Shown here: piece by piece, positions 7,877-13,267 of the stretch
Numbering within the stretch: the stretch's first letter is position 1
How the letters are laid out: each line of letters starts with the position of its first letter
Assembly: GCA_023390675.1 (NCBI GenBank)
Contig: JAEWCK010000035.1
Span: 1 to 16,130, forward strand
Length of the DNA: 16,130 nucleotides
Direction: 5' to 3'
Source of the DNA: Pseudomonadota bacterium
GTDB lineage: Bacteria; Pseudomonadota; Alphaproteobacteria; Sphingomonadales; Sphingomonadaceae
Made by a program: the position numbers and the translations under genes
Notes under the pieces: model-generated
Told to the model about the DNA's origin: nothing
Databases searched by the model: none
What the model saw: only the letters and a program-made list of their open reading frames with translations

Positions 7877-9570
7877 TTGCGCGGCGGACCCTTGCGGTAC
7901 GGCTTGGCGTGATGGCGCGGGGCGGGGCGGTTGGGGCCGTTCCGCTGCGCGCGCGGGCCGCCCTGCTGGATCGGGCCTTCGGAGGGCTCGATGCGGACAT
8001 CGTCGTCCTCGGTCGTGGTGCGCTGGACCGCCGCCATGAACTTGGACGCGAGCGCGCGCGGCACCTGGAACGCGGTCTCGTTCGGGCCGATACGGATCGC
8101 GCCGACTTCGTTCTTGGTGATGTGGCCGCGGCGGCAGATCAGCGGCAGGATCCAGCGCGGATCTGCGTTCTGGCGTCGCCCGATGTCCATGCGGAACCAG
8201 ACGACGTCGTCGAAGCCGGGGCGGTGGCGCTCCTGCTGCGCGGCGCGGCGGGCCTCGGGGGTCTGTTCGATCAGCTCTTCGGGCTGGGGCATCGCGGCGC
8301 GGTGCGCCTGGACGAGCGCGGCGGCGATCTCCTGCGGCGACTTTTCGGCGAGCAGGCGCTCGGCGAGCGCGGCGTCTTCCTCGTCGATCTCCACCGGCTC
8401 GAGCAGCTTGGCGAGCAGGCGCTCGCGATCGTTGGCACGGATCGCCTCGGCGCTGGGCGGGTCGATCCACTCGGCGTTGATCCGTGCCCCGCGCAGCACC
8501 TGCTCGACGCGGCGGCGGCGCTGATAGGGGACGATGAGCACGGCCGTGCCCTTCTTGCCCGCGCGGCCGGTGCGGCCCGAACGGTGCTGGAGCGTCTCTG
8601 CGTCGCGCGGCAGCTCGACATGGATGACGAGGCTGAGGCTCGGCAAGTCGATCCCCCGCGCGGCGACGTCGGTCGCGACGCACACGCGCGCGCGTCGATC
8701 CCTGAGAGCTTGCAGCGCCTGGTTGCGTTCGTTCTGGCTGTGCTCGCCCGACAGCGCCACGGCGGCAAAGCCGCGCTCGACCAGGGCGGCGTGAAGATGC
8801 CGGACATTGTCGCGCGTCGCACAGAACAGCATCGCGGTCTCGGCCTCGTGGAAGCGGAGCAGGTTGATGACGGCGTGCTCGATGTCCGAGGGGCTGACCG
8901 TCACGCACTGATAGCTGATGTCGCCATGCCCGCGATCCTCGCCGACGGTCGAGATGCGCAGCGCATCCTTCTGGTAGCGCTTGGCGAGCTGGACGATCGG
9001 CTTGGGCATCGTTGCGGAGAAGAGCAATGTGCGGCGTGTCTCGGGTGCGCCGTCGAGGATCGCCTCGAGGTCCTCGCGGAAGCCCATGTCGAGCATCTCG
9101 TCGGCCTCGTCGAGGACGACCGCCCGCAGCGCCGACAAGTCGAGCGCGCCGCGTTCGAGATGATCGCGGAGGCGCCCGGGAGTACCGACGACGATATGCG
9201 CGCCGTAATTGAGCTGGCGCCGCTCTTTCGACGCGTCCATCCCGCCGACGCAGGTCGCGATGCGCGCGCCGGTGGGGCCGTAGAGCCAGATCAGCTCGCG
9301 GCTGACCTGGAGGGCGAGCTCGCGCGTGGGCGCGATGATCAGCGCGTGCGGCTCGCGCGTGGGAACGATGCGGCCGTCCTCGCCGAGCAGCTCGGGGTGC
9401 ATCGCGAGGCCGAAGGCGACGGTCTTGCCCGAGCCGGTCTGGGCGGAAACGACGAGATCGCGGCCCAGCGCTTCGGGCTCGAGCACGGCAGCCTGAACGG
9501 GCGTGGGCGCGGCATAACCACGCGCCGCGAGCGCTTCGGCAAGAAGCGCGGGGAGTTCTGAAAATGACAT
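7873..9570 (-). CDS. DEAD-box ATP-dependent RNA helicase with DbpA-type RNA-binding domain
   Basis: ATP-driven RNA unwinding enzyme, 565 residues, cytosolic. Domain 1 carries the Q-motif region (TPVQ, 23-26), Walker A AQTGSGKT (43-50), PTREL (81-85), GG (109-110), TPGRL (130-134), DEAD (154-157) and SAT (185-187). Domain 2 carries ATDVAARGID (299-308) and HRSGRTGRAG (329-338). Residues about 457-515 (WFRMDIGRR...KFMAAV) look like the DbpA/CsdA C-terminal RNA-binding fold. The last 40 or so residues are a Pro/Arg/Gln/Gly-rich tail typical of DeaD-like proteins. The general layout is nearest DeaD/CsdA, used in ribosome assembly and cold growth; I do not assign the symbol. The ATG at 9570 is followed by the typical start of a DEAD-box core (MSFSELPALLAEAL). 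No strong Shine-Dalgarno precedes it. It heads the minus-strand run. Confidence 0.96.
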   Translation of the reverse strand: MSFSELPALLAEALAARGYAAPTPVQAAVLEPEALGRDLVVSAQTGSGKTVAFGLAMHPELLGEDGRIVPTREPHALIIAPTRELALQVSRELIWLYGPTGARIATCVGGMDASKERRQLNYGAHIVVGTPGRLRDHLERGALDLSALRAVVLDEADEMLDMGFREDLEAILDGAPETRRTLLFSATMPKPIVQLAKRYQKDALRISTVGEDRGHGDISYQCVTVSPSDIEHAVINLLRFHEAETAMLFCATRDNVRHLHAALVERGFAAVALSGEHSQNERNQALQALRDRRARVCVATDVAARGIDLPSLSLVIHVELPRDAETLQHRSGRTGRAGKKGTAVLIVPYQRRRRVEQVLRGARINAEWIDPPSAEAIRANDRERLLAKLLEPVEIDEEDAALAERLLAEKSPQEIAAALVQAHRAAMPQPEELIEQTPEARRAAQQERHRPGFDDVVWFRMDIGRRQNADPRWILPLICRRGHITKNEVGAIRIGPNETAFQVPRALASKFMAAVQRTTTEDDDVRIEPSEGPIQQGGPRAQRNGPNRPAPRHHAKPYRKGPPRK

Positions 9571-9643
9571 GGAACCGCGCAGATGGGGGCGAAGGGGCTC
9601 CGGGGCAAGCGAATTCGCGAGGCAGCGGCTGCCGACCTTGGAA

Positions 9644-9657
9644 AATCGCGTGCGATT
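9644..9657. promoter_or_regulatory. Small inverted repeat in the divergent helicase / DksA-like promoter gap
   Basis: The 126-base gap between the divergent helicase and zinc-finger genes contains AATCGC-GT-GCGATT, a perfect 6-bp inverted repeat, followed by a TA-rich stretch (CATATC at 9660-9665, GATAAC at 9674-9679). TTGGAA at 9639-9644 could act as a -35 element toward the zinc-finger gene with CATATC as -10. The repeat could be an operator, but six base pairs is weak evidence. Confidence 0.25.
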
Positions 9658-9696
9658 CCCATATCAAGCTGCTGATAACGCAGGATTTGAGGCACG

Positions 9697-9960
9697 ATGG
9701 CAAGCGGATGGGCGCGTGACGGCGCAGTGCAGGACCAGATCGACGACACGGTGACCGACGCCGTGCTCGCCGCGCGTGCGCGGATGCCTGGCGGCGAAGG
9801 CAGCATGCACTGCATCGAATGCGGCGAGGAAATCCCCGAGCGCCGGCGCCTTGCGCTGCCCGGTGTGCGGACTTGCGTGCCGTGCCAGTCGGGCCGCGAC
9901 GAGCGCGTCGTGGTCGCGGGAATCAACCGGCGCGGCAGCAAGGACAGTCAGTTGCGCTAG
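9697..9960 (+). CDS. DksA/TraR-type C4 zinc-finger protein, short form
   Basis: An 87-residue protein with a DksA/TraR-like C4 zinc finger: CIEC (39-42) and CVPC (60-63), with the surrounding GEEIPERRRLALPGVRTC pattern typical of the family. A short predicted helical N-terminus precedes it. It lacks the long coiled coil of full DksA, so it belongs with small TraR/YbiI-like members. Such proteins can reach into the secondary channel of RNA polymerase; whether this one does is unknown. GAGG (9689-9692) lies four bases before the ATG. The gene is divergent from the helicase gene and convergent with the flavoprotein gene. Its TAG stop (9958-9960) overlaps the flavoprotein's stop in a shared CTAG. 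Confidence 0.92.
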   Translation: MASGWARDGAVQDQIDDTVTDAVLAARARMPGGEGSMHCIECGEEIPERRRLALPGVRTCVPCQSGRDERVVVAGINRRGSKDSQLR

Positions 9961-11117
9961 AGCGCCTGTCCAGCGGCCCAGCCGCTCGCCCAGGCCCATT
10001 GGAAATTGTAGCCGCCGAGCCAGCCTGTGACGTCGACTGCCTCGCCGATCGCGTAGAGGCCGGGCACCTTGCGCGCTTCCATCGTCTGCGAGCTGAGCTC
10101 CGCCGTGGAAATGCCGCCGATCGTGACTTCGGCTTTGGCGAAGCCTTCGGTGCCGTTCGGCTCGAAGCGCCACGCGGCCAGCCTTCGCGCGGCCTCGTCG
10201 AGGGCGCGGTCGGATGCGTTCGCGAGCTCCTGCGCAATGCCGAGCTGGCCGGCGAGCGCTTCGGCGAGGCGGTCGGGCAAGGCGTCGGCGAGCACGCGGC
10301 GCAACGTGGCGCGCGGGCGCGCGCGCTTGGCGTCGGTCAGCCAGCCGGGCGCGGCGTCGGGAAGGAAATCGATTGTGATCGGCTCGCCGTGGCGCCAGTA
10401 GCTTGAGATCTGAAGGATCGCCGGGCCGGACAGGCCGCGATGGGTGAACAGCGCCGCCTCGCGGAACGCCGCTTTGCCTGCACGCGCGACGGCATCGGTC
10501 GACACGCCCGACAGATCGCGGAACAGCGCCTGATCGGCTGGCAAGGTGAGGGGAACGAGCGCAGGGCGCGGCTCGACCACCTTGAGGCCGAAGCGGCGTG
10601 CGAGATCATAGGCGTAACCGGTCGCGCCCATCTTGGGGATCGAGGGTCCGCCGGTGGCGATCACCAGGGCGGGCGCACTGCCATCGCCGACGCGGTAGCG
10701 GCCATCGACATGGCCGATTTCGCCGGGTGAGCGGCCGGTCTCGACCGTGACAGCACCCTTCGCACATTCGTCGAGCAGCATGTCGACGATCTGCCTCGCC
10801 GATCCGTCGCAGAAGAGCTGGCCGAGCGTCTTTTCATGCCATGCGATGCCGTGCCGCTCGACCAACGCGAGGAAATCCTGCGCGGTGTAGCGGCCGAGTG
10901 CGGACTTGGCGAAATGCAGGTTCTGCGAGAGGTAGCGATCGGGCGCAGTGCCGAGATTGGTGAAGTTGCAGCGCCCCCCGCCCGAGATCAGGATCTTCTT
11001 CCCCACCTCGCCGGCGTGATCGATCAGCAGCACGCGGCGCCCGCGCTGTCCTGCGGTCGCGGCGCACATCAGTCCCGCCGCGCCGCCCCCGAGCACGATC
11101 GCGTCGTAATCGGTCAT
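9957..11117 (-). CDS. BaiN/HI0933 (YhiN) family NAD(P)/FAD-dependent flavoprotein
   Basis: A 386-residue flavoprotein of the HI0933/YhiN/BaiN family. The FAD Rossmann motif is GGGAAG (10-15). The family hallmark GKKILISGGGRCNFTN (39-54) is intact, as is the ATGG segment (VIATGGPSIPKMGATG) and the C-terminal GEAVDVTGWLGGYNFQWA block. Length fits the family (about 390-400). One relative acts in bile-acid dehydroxylation, but most members have no proven substrate, so the reaction here is unassigned. The ATG at 11117 overlaps the stop of the small helix-turn-helix-like gene as TGATG, so the two are likely one unit. At the 3' end it shares a CTAG stop with the convergent zinc-finger gene. Confidence 0.95.
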   Translation of the reverse strand: MTDYDAIVLGGGAAGLMCAATAGQRGRRVLLIDHAGEVGKKILISGGGRCNFTNLGTAPDRYLSQNLHFAKSALGRYTAQDFLALVERHGIAWHEKTLGQLFCDGSARQIVDMLLDECAKGAVTVETGRSPGEIGHVDGRYRVGDGSAPALVIATGGPSIPKMGATGYAYDLARRFGLKVVEPRPALVPLTLPADQALFRDLSGVSTDAVARAGKAAFREAALFTHRGLSGPAILQISSYWRHGEPITIDFLPDAAPGWLTDAKRARPRATLRRVLADALPDRLAEALAGQLGIAQELANASDRALDEAARRLAAWRFEPNGTEGFAKAEVTIGGISTAELSSQTMEARKVPGLYAIGEAVDVTGWLGGYNFQWAWASGWAAGQAL

Positions 11118-11296
11118 CAGTGGAGCTTGGCGATGCTCAGCCCGTCGAGCTTGGCGCGTTCCTTGACCGATTCCTCGCTGCGGGTCAGCGCTTTGGCGAT
11201 GGCCTTCAGTGCCATGCCCTTCCTGGCGAGCGTGTGGAGCTTCTGGATCTCGTCGGGGCGCCAGGGCTGGCGGTGGCGTTCGAAGCGTTCGGCCAT
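11117..11296 (-). CDS. Small helix-turn-helix/SANT-like protein, unknown function
   Basis: A 59-residue basic protein. Residues 11-47 (PWRPDEIQKLHTLARKGM, then an IAKALTRSEESVKERA stretch) have the spacing of a Myb/SANT- or GcrA-like three-helix DNA-binding unit: a tryptophan plus acidic helix, a glycine turn, then a recognition-type helix. The frame extends nine codons upstream, but the ATG at 11296 has GGAG seven bases before it, so that start is chosen. It sits directly upstream of, and overlaps, the flavoprotein gene. Similar tiny proteins are common in alphaproteobacteria with no known role. DNA binding is inferred from sequence pattern only. Confidence 0.75.
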   Translation of the reverse strand: MAERFERHRQPWRPDEIQKLHTLARKGMALKAIAKALTRSEESVKERAKLDGLSIAKLH

Positions 11297-11373
11297 GGTG
11301 TTTCTCCGTTCAGCGAGCGGCAATGCCAGCGGCGCGAGGCTGTGGCCACAAGCGAATTGGGGGAGGAACGCTC

Positions 11374-11784
11374 ATGCACCTGTTGCTTGCCGCCGCATTG
11401 CTCGCCGCGCAGCACGACATGTTCTGCGACGATGTCCGCAAGCTCGTCGAGAGCGCGAAGGAGCCGGTTCCGTTCGCCACGCTCCGCGCGCAGGGCTTCG
11501 CGCCGCATTTCGAGCTTCCCTGCCAGCCCAACGGTCGCGGCTACAGGTGCCATCGGAGCCTGTTGCCGCCCGCGCTAAATCATCAGAGCCTCGCAGCGCG
11601 AATTTCGGGATGCCTGAGCGAGGCGAAGATTTCTGTGGAAAAGCCCGACCGGTGGAGCCTTCCGGTCACCGTGGTGAGCGGTGAAGGGCTGCGATTCGAG
11701 CTGGAGGAGACCGGAAGCGACATCGCGCATGTCGGCCGGATTCTCTCGATGACGATCGCTGCGGCGCCTGCCGCGGCTGACTGA
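11374..11784 (+). CDS. Small exported protein of unknown function
   Basis: I do not recognise a family. The 136-residue product starts MHLLLAAALLAAQHD, a short hydrophobic stretch that may be a signal peptide, though it lacks positive residues at the front. Four cysteines (18, 50, 59, 80) could form two disulfides in the periplasm. The C-terminal half is predicted beta-rich (LPVTVVSGEGLRFELEE) and the tail is alanine-rich. A strong Shine-Dalgarno, GGGAGGAA (11361-11368), lies five bases before the ATG at 11374. That fixes the start although the frame is open further up. It is divergent from the helix-turn-helix gene across a 77-base gap and faces the SWIB gene, with two hairpins between them. 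Confidence 0.7.
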   Translation: MHLLLAAALLAAQHDMFCDDVRKLVESAKEPVPFATLRAQGFAPHFELPCQPNGRGYRCHRSLLPPALNHQSLAARISGCLSEAKISVEKPDRWSLPVTVVSGEGLRFELEETGSDIAHVGRILSMTIAAAPAAAD

Positions 11785-11802
11785 CACGCATCTGAAACGG
11801 CG

Positions 11803-11832
11803 CGGGGCGGGCCTCTTGCAAGACCCGCCCCG
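11803..11832. terminator. Hairpin between convergent genes, likely bidirectional terminator
   Basis: CGGGGCGGG (11803-11811) pairs perfectly with CCCGCCCCG (11824-11832). The 12-base loop contains the palindrome TCTTGCAAGA, which extends the pairing. It starts 19 bases after the stop of the small exported protein. The flanks have only short T-runs, so strength is uncertain. Confidence 0.6.
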
Positions 11833-11846
11833 GCTTGGTTCGCAGC

Positions 11847-11865
11847 CGCCGGCGAAGCGCCGGCG
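11847..11865 (-). terminator. Terminator-like hairpin after the SWIB gene
   Basis: CGCCGGCG (11847-11854), three-base loop AAG, CGCCGGCG (11858-11865): a perfect 8-bp stem just six bases past the SWIB stop codon. No clear U-run follows on the minus strand. Together with the neighbouring hairpin at 11803-11832 it separates the two convergent genes. Confidence 0.5.
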
Positions 11866-11871
11866 CGCGGC

Positions 11872-12129
11872 TTACTTCATGTGCTTCGAGAGGTGCTTGT
11901 TCATCTCGAACATGGTGCACTTGTCGCCACCGAAGATCGGGCGCAGCGTGTCGTCCGCCAGAATTTCCCTTTTGTTTTCAGGGTTCTGGAGATTGTTCTT
12001 CTTGATGTAAGCCCACATCTTGCTCACCACTTCGCTGCGCGGAAGCGCGGCGCTGCCGGTGATCTTGGCCAGCTCGGGCGAAGGGGTGACCGGCTTGGCG
12101 ATGCCGCCGCGTGCTTTGGTATCGGCCAT
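11872..12129 (-). CDS. SWIB/MDM2 domain protein
   Basis: An 85-residue protein that is almost entirely one SWIB domain (about 12-83). The diagnostic pattern is present: LPRSEVVSKMWAYIKKNNLQ (29-48), then NKREILADDTLRPIFGGDKC, and MFEMNKHLSKHM at the end. SWIB domains are best known from eukaryotic SWI/SNF remodelling complexes, and in bacteria from chlamydiae and some proteobacteria. The bacterial role is not settled; a DNA- or topology-related one is usually suggested. AGGAGA (12142-12137) lies seven bases before the ATG at 12129. A short GCCCG/CGGGC hairpin (12149-12163) sits just upstream of it in the 5' region. The gene stands alone, with a divergent lipoprotein gene upstream. Confidence 0.93.
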   Translation of the reverse strand: MADTKARGGIAKPVTPSPELAKITGSAALPRSEVVSKMWAYIKKNNLQNPENKREILADDTLRPIFGGDKCTMFEMNKHLSKHMK

Positions 12130-12264
12130 TTTTTCGTCTCCTGTTCGTGCCCGTTTTGCGGGCTATTCCTTCGTCAGCGTGCACGGTTTGCGAGGGGCCC
12201 TCCCACCGTTTCCGCCTCGACGATGTATTGCGGTTCGCGCTCCTGTGCGCGGACCTGCTATCCT

Positions 12265-12293
12265 TTGATCGTGGTATCGCGCCGCTGTCTAGA
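12265..12293 (+). promoter_or_regulatory. Possible promoter for the lipoprotein gene
   Basis: The 283-base gap between the SWIB and lipoprotein genes holds no convincing gene. TTGATC (12265-12270), 17 bases, then TCTAGA (12288-12293) is the best sigma70-like pair I see on the + strand. The -10 match is poor, so this is only a guess. Confidence 0.2.
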
Positions 12294-12412
12294 GAGGAGT
12301 TGGCCCGCTGCAATGTGTCCGGACGATTTCTGTGGGCCGTTCGGCGGTTCGGGACGGTAGGATGGTGGGGTGGGGCGTGCTATCGTGCGCGGACGATCAG
12401 GGAGGCCGGTGG

Positions 12413-12634
12413 ATGCGCGTGATAGTGGTCATGGGTGGATTGGTGTTGCTGGCCGGATGCGGCGGCGGGGGCACGACGGGCACCAATTATTCGGACCCGC
12501 CGCCGATGGCGACGATCGTCGCGACACCGAGCCCCAAGGCGAGCGAGACGCCCGACCAGGTCGAAACGAGCATCCCGCCGGTCGATACCAACACCGAGAA
12601 CGCGGTAGCAGCCCAGCCCACAAACGTTATGTGA
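12413..12634 (+). CDS. Small putative lipoprotein, low-complexity
   Basis: A 73-residue product with a lipoprotein signal peptide: MRVIVVMGGLVLL followed by the lipobox LAGC (13-16), Cys16 being the lipidated residue. The mature part starts with a Gly run (a flexible tether) and is rich in Pro, Thr, Ser and acidic residues with no aromatic core, so it is probably disordered. GGAGG (12401-12405) is seven bases before the ATG at 12413. Function is unknown; such small lipoproteins are usually envelope-associated. It converges on the BLUF gene with only five bases between the stop codons. Confidence 0.75.
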   Translation: MRVIVVMGGLVLLAGCGGGGTTGTNYSDPPPMATIVATPSPKASETPDQVETSIPPVDTNTENAVAAQPTNVM

Positions 12635-12648
12635 GCCGCTCAGGCGGC
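12635..12648. terminator. Short hairpin at the lipoprotein/BLUF convergence
   Basis: GCCGC (12635-12639), loop TCAG, GCGGC (12644-12648), lying across the five-base gap and the BLUF stop codon. The position suits a bidirectional terminator, but a 5-bp GC stem is common by chance in DNA this GC-rich. Confidence 0.25.
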
Positions 12649-13035
12649 GCGGCGGACCTGCGCAAAGCCCTGGAAGGTGCCGCGCACTTCGGGCGAGGCG
12701 CCCCCGACGAGATCGCCGATCCGCGCGATGAACGCGTCGGCGTCGTCACCGGGCGTATAGTGCGCCATGTCCCAGTCGCCGAACTCGCGCGCCCCGATCG
12801 TGCGGCGCGAGAGCAGCACGAGCGCGCGGTGGCGCGAGTCCTGCTGGATGCGGGCATAGGCCGCTTCGACCCTGTCCTCGGGCCCTTCGAGCACCTGAAG
12901 GAAGCGCGCGCCGTCCGAATAGAGCAGGCCGGTGATGCTATCGCGATGGTTGTTGCGACGCGCCTGCGCCAGCAGCGCGATCGGGCTGGCGGGCAGGCTG
13001 CGATTGACGCTGCTGACGTAGACGAGCTGAAGCAT
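12640..13035 (-). CDS. Stand-alone BLUF-domain blue-light photoreceptor
   Basis: A 131-residue short BLUF protein (sensor of blue light using FAD). The flavin-site residues line up with the AppA pattern: Tyr6 in LVYVSS, Asn29 in NNHRDSITGLL, and Gln47 in FLQVLEG. Trp88 and Met90 are in FGDWDM. So photochemical competence is expected. The C-terminal part (about 95-131) forms the usual helical cap; no output domain (EAL, GGDEF, cyclase) is attached. It must therefore signal through a partner protein, as in PixD/BlrB-type short BLUFs. AGGAG (13046-13042) is seven bases before the ATG at 13035. It is divergent from leuA. A 9-bp inverted repeat lies just upstream. Confidence 0.95.
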   Translation of the reverse strand: MLQLVYVSSVNRSLPASPIALLAQARRNNHRDSITGLLYSDGARFLQVLEGPEDRVEAAYARIQQDSRHRALVLLSRRTIGAREFGDWDMAHYTPGDDADAFIARIGDLVGGASPEVRGTFQGFAQVRRAA

Positions 13036-13051
13036 CGATATCTCCTGACGC

Positions 13052-13084
13052 CCCTTGGCGTCAAAAATCGCCTATCGCCAAGGG
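13052..13084 (-). promoter_or_regulatory. Inverted repeat upstream of the BLUF gene, possible operator or mRNA switch
   Basis: CCCTTGGCG (13052-13060) and CGCCAAGGG (13076-13084) form a perfect 9-bp inverted repeat with a 15-base spacer. The proximal arm is also part of a second, mutually exclusive hairpin, GACGCC-CCTT-GGCGTC (13047-13062), which abuts the BLUF Shine-Dalgarno. Either a dimeric repressor site near the transcription start or a translational switch would fit. Confidence 0.4.
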
Positions 13085-13086
13085 TT

Positions 13087-13115
13087 TAATAAAGTGCCGA
13101 CAAGATGGTGGACAA
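13087..13115 (-). promoter_or_regulatory. Candidate promoter of the BLUF gene
   Basis: Minus strand: TTGTCC (13115-13110), 17-base spacer, TTATTA (13092-13087). This is the only AT-rich stretch in the gap (TTTAATAAA), and it is nearly symmetric, so it could also serve as the -10 for leuA on the + strand. Predicted start near 13080, inside the distal arm of the inverted repeat. Confidence 0.35.
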
Positions 13116-13147
13116 ATCAGCTTCGGCTGGGGCATGGGTGGGCCATC

Positions 13148-13192
13148 ATGACGGACGCTGCGCTTCTCGGACTGCGACTTATCCGCCCTTAG
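13148..13192 (+). CDS. Leucine-rich leader peptide upstream of leuA
   Basis: A 14-codon open frame, MTDAALLGLRLIRP, ending in TAG, that lies 75 bases before leuA. Four of its 14 residues are Leu, clustered as LLGLRL, plus one Ile. It is preceded by the purine-rich GGGTGGG (13136-13142). A Leu-rich leader in front of a leucine-biosynthesis gene is the classic attenuator layout: ribosomes stalling for Leu-tRNA change downstream folding. Its last codons and stop lie inside the first arm of a perfect 12-bp inverted repeat. Sequence alone does not show that it is translated. Confidence 0.7.
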   Translation: MTDAALLGLRLIRP

Positions 13193-13225
13193 GGGCCGGA
13201 CGCTGATGCGCGCGCCCCTAAGGGC
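13182..13225 (+). promoter_or_regulatory. leuA attenuator structure (12-bp inverted repeat with competing local hairpin)
   Basis: GCCCTTAGGGGC (13185-13196) and GCCCCTAAGGGC (13214-13225) are perfectly complementary, with 17 bases between, followed by TTCTC. The first arm can instead fold locally: TCC-GCCC (13182-13188), loop TTAG, GGGC-(C)-GGA (13193-13200). Two exclusive folds that overlap the leader-peptide stop suggest attenuation. The T-tract is poor, so termination strength is unclear. Confidence 0.55.
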
Positions 13226-13267
13226 TTCTCAGAACCTGACCGCCACGCCGATCCGAGAGAGCACGCC

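Noticed and set aside
7909..9561. A 550-codon open frame opposite the RNA helicase
   Set aside because: Antisense shadow; no motif, and the helicase on the other strand is unmistakable.
12313..12360. A 15-codon frame (MCPDDFCGPFGGSGR) before the lipoprotein gene with AGGAG upstream
   Set aside because: AGGAG is 13 bases from the ATG, too far, and nothing links the peptide to the lipoprotein. Conservation would be needed.
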